From the NCBI RefSeq assembly GCF_036884655.1, contig NC_088327.1:18314001-18378000 (forward strand): a stretch of DNA of 64,000 bases, given 5' to 3'. Position 1 is the first letter of the stretch. The number at the start of each line of letters is the position of its first letter. Below are positions 48,147 through 59,819 of the stretch, piece after piece. The DNA comes from Musa acuminata AAA Group (Eukaryota > Streptophyta > Magnoliopsida > Zingiberales > Musaceae). A model generated the notes under the pieces. It saw nothing but the letters and a program-made list of their open reading frames with translations, was not told the DNA's origin and did no database searches. The translations under genes and the position numbers were made by a program.

Positions 48147-48945
48147 TCGTACATATCTCATCGACGCTGTATGGTGTTGCAAATGGACGACGGATGTCAA
48201 ACTGTTCGACATCATTAGTCGATTAGCTTCCGTAGTCTGAGCTTTCTATTTGACTTGGCTCGTTTCCACTGGGTGTTCTCTGCAGAACTGTATGTGTTCC
48301 TCCAGCCTACGGCTAATTGGGCAAACAGGATATCAACTGAAGGCTATTATTTGAAGTCATTCGCAGCATGAGGTGCAAGAATTCTCTACACACCCGAATA
48401 CACGATCAAGATTGTGGGCAATTAATCGAAAGCCAATCTTTAGATAGATCATTATCAACCAACCACACAGGCTAGCGGAAGAGGACCTCCAGTGGCAATG
48501 ATTGCTCCACAGCGTTGCATGAAATCATCATGGAACACAATTTGGTATGCTGTTCCCAACAGCTTCGTCAGCCAAAAATACAAAAAGAAGAAACAGATAA
48601 CTACTCTGATGCTCAATCTTGGAACATGTTTCACGTTGTCCTTTTCGTTTCGGCGTATCGAAGTTTAAATAAAAGCCGACGAGACGAACAAATCCTTTGT
48701 TGTTTATCATGATGCATAATATAAAGATTATGCACACCAAACACTAACCACGTAATTCAAACTATAAATCGCACACATGATGCTTTAACCATCCGGCTAG
48801 ATGTAATTGTGTTTGGATGGTGTGATACATGTCAACAAGAAATAACATCCTTTCCGAAAACAATAGCTAAACTTGGAAGATAGAAATAACATCCTTTCAC
48901 AAATTGGCAACTGTTCGTTGAGGAACGACGCGGTCACCAGAGCTA
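48147..48945. other. Intergenic, 3' regions of LEA-2 and MMTAG2 genes
   Basis: Convergent gene ends; untranslated sequence and spacer. No further gene seen. Confidence 0.5.
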
Positions 48946-51900
48946 TCAGTTGGAATCATGCCTCCTCTTCCCCTTCTCTCTGTGGCGATGCTGATGCTGA
49001 TGCTGATGCTTCTGCTTCTCACTTGGATCATGAAACCGTTTTTTCTCGTGCTTCTCCCGTCTCCTCTTCTCATCTCTCCTCTCTTCACACATCTTCACCT
49101 CGTCTCTCCTCTCTTCGTGCCGTCTCTTCTTCCTGCGGTCTCCCTCGGAGAGTTCTGCATCGCTTGCTACAGTGGATGCATCATCATCCTTGCCAGGTGC
49201 AATCTCCTTCAAGTGGTCTGGTTGTGAGCTTGACTCTGGGTGGTTTAGAGGCAACCTGCAGCAACATGTGGAATTTTTATTCAACAAGATGGCAAATACA
49301 TGTTTTGTTGGACATCATTAATACAATCTTCAAATCATTTTCTAAAGCAACTTGATACAGATAACTCAGGTTCAAAGGCTTTATTTAAGTTGATGAGCTA
49401 TAGGAACATCAGGAGGAGCCAACAAAATGATTGCCAAGCTTAAAGCAATTGTAACAAGAATCTTACTTGTATAAGCCAAGGCCTTGGACTTGTGCTGCCT
49501 CAGCATGGCCAGCGCCCAAATCCTCTGCAGTGGATCCTCTCTTTATAAGTTCTGCATACTCATGCTTATCTAGCCGGTTGCCTTGAGACCGGCTAGCACG
49601 CTTGGGTGCCAAACCAAGAGCCTCACGCATCGCCTGTTCTTCTTCTTCCTTGACCCTTCTTATTTCCTCTTTGATTGCATCTGATTCTGCTCCATCAGAT
49701 TTCTTGTCTCTGGCGTACCAGAATAGATCCTTCCCTGATGGAAGATGATAAAAAGAATATCTAACATCTATTGATCTGAAAAACAATGATCATAACTCCG
49801 AAGGCAAGGTTCAGAGCAGATAATTCAGCAATACATATAATATTTGCACATCTTGTAAAGAATTGCTTTGAAATAACCACAACATTTCCAAATGCAGCTA
49901 ATCAAAGTAGATGAAGTTGGGTTGGATGCAGCAATATTTGATGTTTATAGGTGACTTGGTTCTAGGCTTCTAGCAACACCTATGAAGACAGGTGCAAGGT
50001 GATCCAATGCCAACCAAAATAGGCACAGCAAAGAAAAACATAATGTTGCATCCAACCCTAAACCAGATCAAGGCTCCAGCTAATATTTTGAATAAAGAAG
50101 AGAAAGGAGAAATAAATTACATCAGTTTTGAAACTTAGAGAAACATGCTTATGAGGTAAAAGAATCACAGACCTATGTAGCTTAATTTTTTCTTAAAGTT
50201 GAATTTTTGGACTTGCATATACACTGCATGTAAGAAATTACCCACGAAGTAGTCATTGATTTTAGACTGGGAAAATATCTTGATATAAATGAACTTTCAG
50301 AAACTAGGTTTATATTCATGTCCAAACTAATAATACTAAGAACCTCTTGGTAAGGTAAGAAGAGCAGATGCCAGATCCAAAGGGCGTAGTCCTAATTCTA
50401 GGAAGGAAATGAATATGGTCCATCATCCCAACTAAAATAATAGATTCACAGGATAACCAAACATATTCAGCAGTGTCACCGATTACAAATTCTTAATATC
50501 TTCATGAAAAAGATGGGTACGATCTCAGTCAATCTTTTATTGTATCAAATTATGATCCCCATAATTCTGTCAGTTAAACCATGTTGCAGCATGTTTAAAT
50601 CTAAAGGAACCATAAACTGAGCATCACATTTGAAAAGACAAGTGTCAATTAAAAGGAGTTATCAGAACTCAATATTATGTCACTGATGGTTACTTAAGAG
50701 AACTTTGAGTTAGTGACAATGAATTACTGCTGGAGCATGTGATGCAAAACAAAGTTGACTATAGTGGAAAATAGTTGAAGTGTGCAAACGGTAGTAACAA
50801 AAAGCCAACAGATTTGTAGCATTTGCAACTGACAGATGCAAAGATTACAAGCCATTGCAATAATATATACAAGCAACAGCCTAAGTTATAACAAATCCAT
50901 ACAGATCAACTAATGCATTACCTTTTTGCCATCTACCGACAGGAGCCTTGATACTATGACCAAGATAGTTCTCACGATGCTTATCAACCTTCACATCATC
51001 CCACTTGAATTCTGTGATAAAATATCAATATATGAAATAAAACTCTCCAAATTAGGGTCGATTTTGATGGAATATAAAAAAAATAGCAAGGAACTGTCCA
51101 TTTGAAGGCATAGAGTTATTTGAAATTAAAAAGAAGAAAAAACTTCCTCAGGCAGTATTATAAAAAATTTAACGCATAGGCCGCACAAAGTATCAACAAA
51201 AGGAAATAGTCACATATAACTGTAGCACATGTAAAGAAAAACAACCAGAACATCATTTTTATTTATGTAGTTGGTAGATAGAATTCATGATAGGCATATT
51301 AGATCAAATATAAATTTCAGAAAAAACCCAAATATTTTTGTAACATGGCAATATTTGAGAATTCAAAAACTTGACCAAACTTGAAAGCCTTATGAGTGTG
51401 TTTATTCAACTGGGAGGCATGATAAAGCTTAAGATAACAATAAATAGACACATAATCAGATATATTTATACACCATTACAAAGATTATGATTATGCTTAT
51501 GTGATTTAGATCCAAAAGTTCACAAATAGAATAACACTGGACACTTACAAGTCACAATTCTCACACAAGAAATGAATAATAGAGATGAACAACAGAAATG
51601 AAAGCTAAAAGGGCCTAAAACTAAATACCCAACAATCATCACATCACATATAGATTTTAGGACAACGCGTTCAGTCTCACTGAAATGAATACATATGGAA
51701 CAAACAGCTGCAAACTCACAAAAGCTGTAAGCTTAATTTTTTCACATTTTACATATAAATTTTATAACAAAGCATTTAGCCTCACTGAACTAAAGGCATT
51801 TAGTCTCACTGAGATAAATATATATGGATCAAGGAACTGTAAACTCACAAAAGCTGTATGCTTAATTTTTTCACATTTTACATTTGTAACAAAATATTTC

Positions 51901-53814
51901 CAATCTTGAAGATCCACAAGCTTATGTATATTATAAAAAGCGATGTAGAAGCAAATGAAATATCCTATCCTCTTCACATCTCTCATGTATTCATATGTTA
52001 GTCCATGTGGCATAAAATAAAAACAGAAGATTTTTCCTTGCCCAATTTCAACCCTGATTTACCACTTACTATAGCAACCCTGATTTACCACTTGCTGAAT
52101 GATAACAAAGAGCAATAGACAAGATGATAATTGCCAGGTGTAACACAATGTTGCAAATTCAATTGGCACAAAATATAGACAAACCTATCTAGTTAAAAAA
52201 ATACTTCTACCCACAGTTAAGTTGTTTTTTGCAATGTCATGCTAGTTAGTTGTAGGATATAGCAATGAAGTTCAGTGTTTCTATCAGCTTTAATTAGAAT
52301 CTCCGAAAATGACACAATCTGTTTCAACCCCTTCCTAAACGTTTTAACCACTGAAACAAGAAAGGGGTGAAGAAAAAAGGAGAGATGCGGCCTCAGCTGA
52401 CACTGAGAAAAGTGGACCAGGGAGTTCATGGAAGAGCACAGCAATGACATAGCGATAAGTGCTGGTGGTGCTTTTTCTTCAAAATTTGAGAGCTACAAGG
52501 GAATATGGGAGACAGGAACATGGTTGTAAAAGAGAGGGAAGTGATCGCTGCGGCCAGGGATACAGGAAGACAATGGCCATGTAGCAAAACAAGGAACTAA
52601 AGTGAGTGTGGACACATAGTAGAGCTTTTGGAGGGAGCATGGCTGAGAAGGCACTTGAGAGCATGGTGGATCATTGTAGATATATGTAGACAGGAAACAA
52701 TGAGTAAACAAAGAAGCTCAAAATATCAAAAGAGTCCATTTGCAGCAATATTTTGTCATTTGAGAATGTTTTCTTTTTTCCTCATATCATAACTCTTATT
52801 TAATAGCTTAACCCACATACTATACTTTCTAAAATTCTGTGGTTTCAACAAATTGGTTATGAAGTTCCTTCAATGTGAGACAACCAGAGCTCTTAGGTCC
52901 CAATTTCACACCCTCAACAATATGAAAAGTATGCCATTCAACTCAATTGACATCATAGAAAAAAACAATTCAACACAGTTATACAATGTAAAGACGATGA
53001 TAACACAACAACAGAAAAACTTTCTTCACTTCCAAGCAAGATGCATTTTCTAAGTCTGGCGTGTTTCAAAAAACTAGAAAACATACTGTAGCATAATTGG
53101 AGTATGATAATTTCTGTTAGATGGTTACTGATTTCTAGCATATTCCTTCTTTCTAAACGAAATGCAATGCTGTCATACGACATTTGCTGCTAAATGTGGA
53201 AGATTGCTAGCATCATATCACAATCTTCCAACAAATATGTTTGCCAAGCACATTGGCAACAGACAAATAAAGTTTTAATTAATGCACATAATAAATGATG
53301 TTAAATCCTCTATTCAAATAAGATTTTAGACAAAGGCTTGTAAGAAATATAGGGTTGTAATTGAAATTTACTGAATCTAGACTCATGCAACAAAAGGAGA
53401 ATCTCTATAAAATTTCAATAGACATGAAAGAACCATAACAAGGATGAAATAGTGGACACCCAGAATAAAGAATTTACAACAACAAATCTCTTATGCTGGA
53501 AAAATGACAGTTTTTCATTAGCTACTGACTAAAAATCCATAATGTGTCTTAATACTCCTTTGGTTGATAAAACCAAGTTTTTAAGTTGAAGGAAATTGAC
53601 AGAATTGTGCTCTTAACAAAGGATTACAATGACTAAAGTACCACAATACATCATGACGAAATCACAATCCAAATTGGTCCTAAGAGGACGATGCATGATA
53701 CCTGACATGCGATGCTAACCCATGACATGCCAGAGTTTAGCACATGCATGATTTAATTCAAATACTTGATAATGATGTATACTTAATCAACTATAAGAAT
53801 AATGATTCCTGCCA

Positions 53815-53857
<43 letters not shown>

Positions 53858-54922
53858 TCATCAAATGCCTTTTGACGTCAAACCTTTGAAAGCTAACAGA
53901 GGCCCACATTATATCTTATAATATATGGCCACCAAAACGTAAGCTTTGCCCCAAAACAATTTGAGGCATCATTAGTAAAGCTTTATAAGATAAGGAGAGG
54001 TAGGTGCTATGTGTTCTATAAAGTCATGTAAGATGTTTCAAAGAACTTACCAAAAAAAAAAGATGTTTCAAAGAAAAGATGGTCAAAGCACAGAGGGGGG
54101 AAAGTGTCACAACATGGTTTGTTTTTGAAAGAGCATCCTGGGAGGTGAATGTAAAGGAAGCCCCATTGCTTCCACTGAAAACGAGAACAGCTTGGTGATG
54201 GTTCAAAAAAGTGGGCATGGCAGGGATGCTGTAGGCATCTTTATGGAACAGATTAAGATTTGAATGTGGATGCGAATTTTAAAAGAACTCTAATTACCAC
54301 AACTTCCACCTCAAAGATCTGATGAAGATTAAACTGTAATACTTAAAATTACTTCTAAAACAATTGCATGTCTAGGGTAAAGTATGTGATTAGTAATCCC
54401 CAACCTGCACTCAGAAAGCATGATTAATAAAAAATCCCGTGCTTGAGAAAATAATTCGACTTTAATGAACCTGCAACCATTAGTAACATTTCCAATCTCA
54501 ATTAAACCGCAAAACCAATTAATTTTTTCGAAGAAATCAGACATCAAAACCTCCAAATAGAAAGCCGCACGGCAAATCCTCCCCATTACTTCCATTCCAG
54601 TGGACTATACAAATATTAATCTCGAATCAAAATCCACATGATATCAGGTAAAGAAAGACACCAATTGATCATCGAGCAACTGGACATGGAAGTAACAGAT
54701 AAAAAGGAAAAATCAAGAATTTCCTGAGGAATCAATCTCTGCAGGTCACCTCCGTGAAAGTCAGACCACGCAAACAGGATAAAAATCACTACAACACCCG
54801 ATCCTAGAAGGATAAGCACAACAGTCGACCTAATAACCGAAAGAACAGAAGAATCAATAGGTAGAGAGAGCGAGCTTACGATCGCGACCACCACGGACGC
54901 CTCCTCTCGAAGGATGGTACAT
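48946..54922 (-). CDS. Multiple myeloma tumor-associated protein 2 homologue (MMTAG2 family), four exons
   Basis: Exons on the minus strand: 54880-54922, 50922-51011, 49467-49734, 48946-49255, joined by GT/AG borders in phases 1, 1 and 2 to give 236 residues. The N-terminus [20 protein letters not shown], then [20 protein letters not shown] and [11 protein letters not shown], is the invariant MMtag domain. Next comes an acidic/basic helix ([19 protein letters not shown]), [10 protein letters not shown], and a Lys/Arg/His-rich tail with HQHQHQH. The family is nuclear and linked to RNA processing or kinase phosphorylation, with no enzyme activity known. Intron 1 is unusually long (about 3.9 kb) and carries an (AT)n tract at 53818-53854; I see no TE gene in it. 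The start codon is the only one that gives the conserved MY(H)PSRGG end. Confidence 0.93.
53818..53854. repeat. (AT)n microsatellite in MMTAG2 intron 1
   Basis: About 37 bases of perfect TA/AT dinucleotides. Confidence 0.9.
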
Positions 54923-56016
54923 GGCCTTCCCTCTGCCTCGTCTCCTTTCGGATGGAGGAAAGCACGGTATAGATCGGTGCGCCCTCTTTTATCTGTTCAG
55001 CCGCCGGCTGCGAAGGATGGTGACAGGATTTATGTTTCTTCGTCACCCGAGTCAGTGTGCCCTTCAGCCCTACCTGCCGTTTTATTGGAGAATTTGTGGA
55101 GCCCACCGAGCCTGGGTTCGAGACCAGAACAGTCCCCGAGCCGGATACCGAGTGAGCGCCGCGTTCCGGTCCGGTCGGGTTCGGACCCAATGTGAAGCGT
55201 AATCAATCAAAATGGCTCTCAATTTTCACCACATAAGTTTGTCTTATGACAATGAACCTGAATTCATTTGAAGTCACATGTTCCAAGTTAACAAAACAAG
55301 CCGAGACTTCAGAGACGATCTAAATCGAAGTAGAACTAACACATCAAGATTTTGAAGTCAGACAAGTCTTAATGCACCCAAGATGGCAGATAAAGCTCAT
55401 GAATAAATATGATTACTGCTAATCATAAAGAAAAGAGCATTCACCAATTAGGGACCAGAATCTCTGGTTGATCAATTACATAGATTAAAGGTCTTTAAAC
55501 TAGATTCGCATGTAGAGAAATCCCAAACATCCAGTGAAAGGTAAGGATAAATTTAGGACTATGTAATGATGCTTGATGTACATCATATATGGACATGAAT
55601 TAGCCTTTTGGTTATGTTTTGGTAGGCATATGTGTACATGCAGCTATAGATACTGCTTGATTTCCCATCTATGATAGGACAGGAATGATTGGGTATAAAG
55701 GAGCTTCTACAATGTTCTGCTGCTACCATATTTGCCTTCAGAAGATAAAAGATGCATGACAAGGAACATTATACTGGTAGAAGACTTCTTTGCAAGAGGT
55801 AAAGAAAGCTTTATGGTGCCATGTGAAAACATGATCTACACCAGAGGTGGTGTTGAAGTTTCAGTAACTGGATACTAAGTGATGGATGACCAAATGCCAT
55901 CAACAAGGCACAACTACACAACAGTAGCAAATTGAAATCAACAAACAGAGAAAAGAGAATGACAACAATGGACATATTTGAGCAAGCAAGACAGACACCA
56001 GTGTCTGTGCTTCACT

Positions 56017-56055
<39 letters not shown>

Positions 56056-56269
56056 CAATGCTCATCCCCTACAATTTGGACAAGCCTTAGTTGGTTTCAG
56101 ATCCATCTTTGTCACAATAATTATGCCCATAATTTTCAGAAAACAAATTTTCAACTCATATTCTAAAAGTCTAAGACTTTCCTGGTTAGGAATTAGATCA
56201 TCATCCAAATGCAAACATTTTTTAGAATCATCCCTAAAGCAAAAGGACAAAAAGAAAAACTGAAACCAT
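54923..56269. other. Upstream region of the MMTAG2 gene
   Basis: 5' leader and promoter region, then spacer. A (GA)n tract lies at 56021-56050. Overlapping plus-strand frames at 54914-55202 lie over the leader and show no family signature. Confidence 0.45.
56021..56050. repeat. (GA)n microsatellite
   Basis: About 15 perfect AG units. Confidence 0.9.
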
Positions 56270-56630
56270 ATTTCTGACAATAACATCATCATTCTAGTAC
56301 CATCACAGCTATATCATCCGATAAGCTTTTTCTCGTACCATTCCCACTTCTACTTTCAATTTCATATTTCCCACTGTTATTAAGCTTTTGGATCAATTAT
56401 TTATAAAGGATAAAAATATTATTCATAGAATAAAAATATGATGATCAAAATAACAAGAAAGGTTAAGACTTTTGAGTGACCATTGAGTATTTTTAAGATT
56501 AAAAAGATTTTATAAGAAACCATCATAGTTATATTTCTGATAAATTAAAAATAATATTTTTGATAATAATATGATCATTCTAGTATGCCACCATAGTTAT
56601 ATCATTCATTAAGTTTCAGCTTGTACCATT
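56270..56630. repeat. Tandemly duplicated AT-rich segment, first unit and start of second
   Basis: A block beginning CATTCTAGTACCATCACAG (about 56290) recurs as CATTCTAGTATGCCACCATAG (about 56570). The first unit continues with AAGCTTTTGGATCAATTATT at 56384, which the second unit shows only at 58441, after the solo LTR. Confidence 0.65.
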
Positions 56631-58422
56631 TGTAACGCCCTCAGTCCAGCCGGAGGCCAGTATAATAATTTAACTTGTAGATTTTGCAATAGGAATGTAA
56701 GACTAAAACTTGGATAAATAATTTACCTTCATAGAATATTCATCATATTTTAAAATCATACACAATTCAATATGGATATTCATTACGTCTTCAATAATTT
56801 CAACAACTCATAACCATACGAAATCCTACAGAAATTTCATGATCAAAACTTGAACAAACGATATATCCTTATACAATCTAATAAGTTATATACCATAATA
56901 CAATCATCGAAAACTTTATAGCATATCCACACTAGTCCAAGAATAGACATATGAGCAAACAATAACCTAATAAGCACTATGACTCGTATACCAATCAAAA
57001 CTTATTGCAAATGTGTATAAATAAATAATTATAATTTTTTTTTACAATCAATTTTTATTTTTAAAGCAAAGCGTATAAAATGTCAAATCATTTTTATTAT
57101 TTCTATCAAATATCATATAAAAGTTTTATATTCATTTAGAGTAAACAAAGTCATAATTATAGCTAAATGATATATCAGAATAAATACCACATTCATGCAA
57201 ATGAATATGATCAATTATTCATAATTTAAATAAATATCGCTAAAGATGTATATCTAAATTTCATAATATATATAATTATAACAAAAGTTACATGTCAAAA
57301 ATAATAGTCACAGTATTATTAACGGCTACAATCATATTATATCGCGTGATAACATTTAAAACCATATTTAACGCTCATGATATAGGTAATATATATCTCC
57401 TTTTATTAAGGTCCCAAGAAAACTAGTTACTAAATATCTTCCAATGTATAACCCCTATTAATAGGGTTTAGATTATAACCATATTAGTCATACAATTTTA
57501 GATATTAAATATATTTAAAAAATAAATATTTGAATAAATTCTTTTTTTATCTTTCATTTCAAATCTAACAATTTATATAATATGTAAAACTAGTAAGAAT
57601 AAATCATTTTCAATTCTTAATAATTAAAATATCGAATCAATACTTTCAAAGTCGATATATATTTTATTTAATAAGTATAAATCATACAATTCTATAAGTT
57701 TCAAACATATACATTAAGCATACATATTACTTGGAAAATAGGCTAGACAAAGTTATTTGATACATGTTGGGACTCAATCCATAACTCAATAATCTTCTCC
57801 TAATTATAAACAAAATATTATTCACTGATCATCTATAAATCATAACCAAACATCATATGCAAATTATTTTGATTGTACTCTCTTTTCTTCTTTATTTTTG
57901 ACTGTTACTATCTCTAATTATTCTGAAATTTTATCAATTCCTAAATACACTGTAAGCACATTTACTGCTTGTTAATACATGCTTTATCTTTTTTTCTTTT
58001 TCCTACATTACCACTTGTCCTCTTTTTATTTAATCAGAATCATTGTTTCTAACATTAAGCTAATGCTATTTAAAAGTTAATATCATTAAGGATCTTATTA
58101 ACTTAGAAAGCTTAAATTAGATAATTAATAATCATATTTAGTAATCTAAGTAACAGAAAAGCTTAACAATTTAAAACCATACCTAAATTAATTTTCTGAT
58201 CTCTAATCAGAATTCTGTAATGCCAAAAACGAAGCCTTTCTTCTCTTTTCCCCCTTCACCGTTTCGTTTCTTCCTCCTCTGTTTCTTTCCTTTCTTGCGC
58301 TGTGTCGTTCCTTTCCTTTTTTGTTTTTTCTTCTTTCCCTTAAAATTTCTATTCTTTTATAATTTATTCCTTCTCAAAATTTCTATTTACAATTAGGCTC
58401 TTAAAACAATATAACTATTACA
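56631..58422. mobile_element. Solo LTR, probably Ty3/gypsy
   Basis: 1792 bases with inverted ends TGTAAC...TATTACA and a perfect 5-bp target duplication CCATT at 56626-56630 and 58423-58427. It interrupts the second unit of a local tandem duplication, which joins up when it is removed. No coding sequence, primer-binding site or purine tract inside. The TGTAACGCCC start is common in large gypsy LTRs (family knowledge). It was probably left by recombination between the two LTRs of a full element. Confidence 0.8.
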
Positions 58423-58640
58423 CCATTCCCTTCTTCTACGAAGCTTTTGGATCAATTATTTAGGAAGATGAAAGAATTAAAAAAAATATTTATAAAATAA
58501 AAACATAATGATTAAGACGATAAAGAGCATCAAGAGTTGATCATCGAATATCTTTGATACTAAAATAAAAATATAAGATTTTTATTGGACTAGCATTTAT
58601 GGATTTAAATGTGAATAATAAAAAATAACATATATAAAAT
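58423..58640. repeat. Remainder of the second tandem unit
   Basis: From CCATTCCCTTCTTCT through AAGCTTTTGGATCAATTATT, matching 56334-56560 with scattered differences. Confidence 0.6.
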
Positions 58641-59819
58641 ATTTATGGCTGAGATAAAAATAACGAGGTGAATATATAGAGTGATTAGAATAGATAAGAA
58701 AAAAAATATTTTTATTTATAAATAATTAGGTATGGAGATAAAATGAGATAGAATCATTTAAAATGATATAAACATATATATTTAGTAGAAGTGAAATAAT
58801 TATGGTTAATTTCATAACAGCTTTCCACTTCTCCATGCAGCCTTCATCAAGAATCTTATGTATCTATCCGCTTAGGGCTCCAATGAGATTCCAGATTGCT
58901 TCCTCGATCCACATTTTACTTGCCATTCTAAAAGGTTAGGATGTTGAATTAGAAATTGGTCTCCTGGAAATTAATATACTCCCCCGTCCTACAATTGTGA
59001 CTATGATCGACCATGAGGACCAGGACCCAATGATCCAAGAACAAGCAGAGCAGGGAACAGGTTACAGAAGAAACGCCTCAACCACATCACTCCTCGACCG
59101 TCATCATCATCGAAATAAAGATCAGAAGAATGAGCATCTAACAACAGAATCACTTGCAGGAACGCCAACAAACTTGAAAGGATCCAATAAGCGAACGAAA
59201 GCACAAATCGATCGACGATTCCGACCAATTAGAGACCAAGAAATGAGGAAGAGAAGAAGAGTACCTTGTCCTTCTTCACCTGGCCGTGATGATCCAAATC
59301 CGAGGGCTTGTGGAGCTCGATCCGAGAAGGAAAAACGGTCGTAATGCCGCTTCCTCTCACAGACACCTCGAAGATAAGTATATTACTATTTACAAATTCC
59401 TATTTATTATTTTTATTTTTATTTTTATTTTTTTAATATTTTAATATTATCTTTCGATATAAATATTCTATCTTTTTTCACTTTTTTATTTTTATTTTCT
59501 TTTATCTCTTTCTTTCTCCTCCTCCTCCCTCGATTTTTCTTTTTTTTGGTGCAGTGTACCGAAACTACCCTTGCTGACCTTTCTTAACGACCGTAGGATC
59601 ATCAAAGATCAAAGGCTGGGATCTTCCAATGTGATAGTGTCGGTCAGAATTAACGGTCCAGATCTCTTCATCTCTCGGCCAGCTCACCCCGATGAAGCCC
59701 TATCTTTCGAAGCACCCATTTATCCGACGGATTCCTAACGCTCCTGGGGAGGCGGCGACGGACGGTGGTGTTGTTGCTCCCTTCTTCGATAGAAAGGATC
59801 CTTGGACTTCTACAGCGGG
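58641..59819. other. Intergenic region upstream of eS25
   Basis: No firm gene. At 59255-59345 the minus strand is open (S-G-I-T-T-V-F-P-S-R-I-E-L-H-K-P-S-D-L-D-H) and ends in a good donor AAG|GTACTC. No start codon is visible, so it could be a transcribed leader or a gene relic. The plus strand carries a 44-codon frame from an ATG at about 59693 that might be an upstream frame of eS25. The eS25 promoter must lie here. Confidence 0.4.

Noticed and set aside
48873..49355. Plus-strand Ser/Leu-rich frames
   Set aside because: They are antisense to MMTAG2 exon 4; the minus strand splices in frame to conserved exons.
54914..55202. Two overlapping plus-strand frames at the MMTAG2 start
   Set aside because: They overlap in different frames over a 5' leader and promoter, with no domain.
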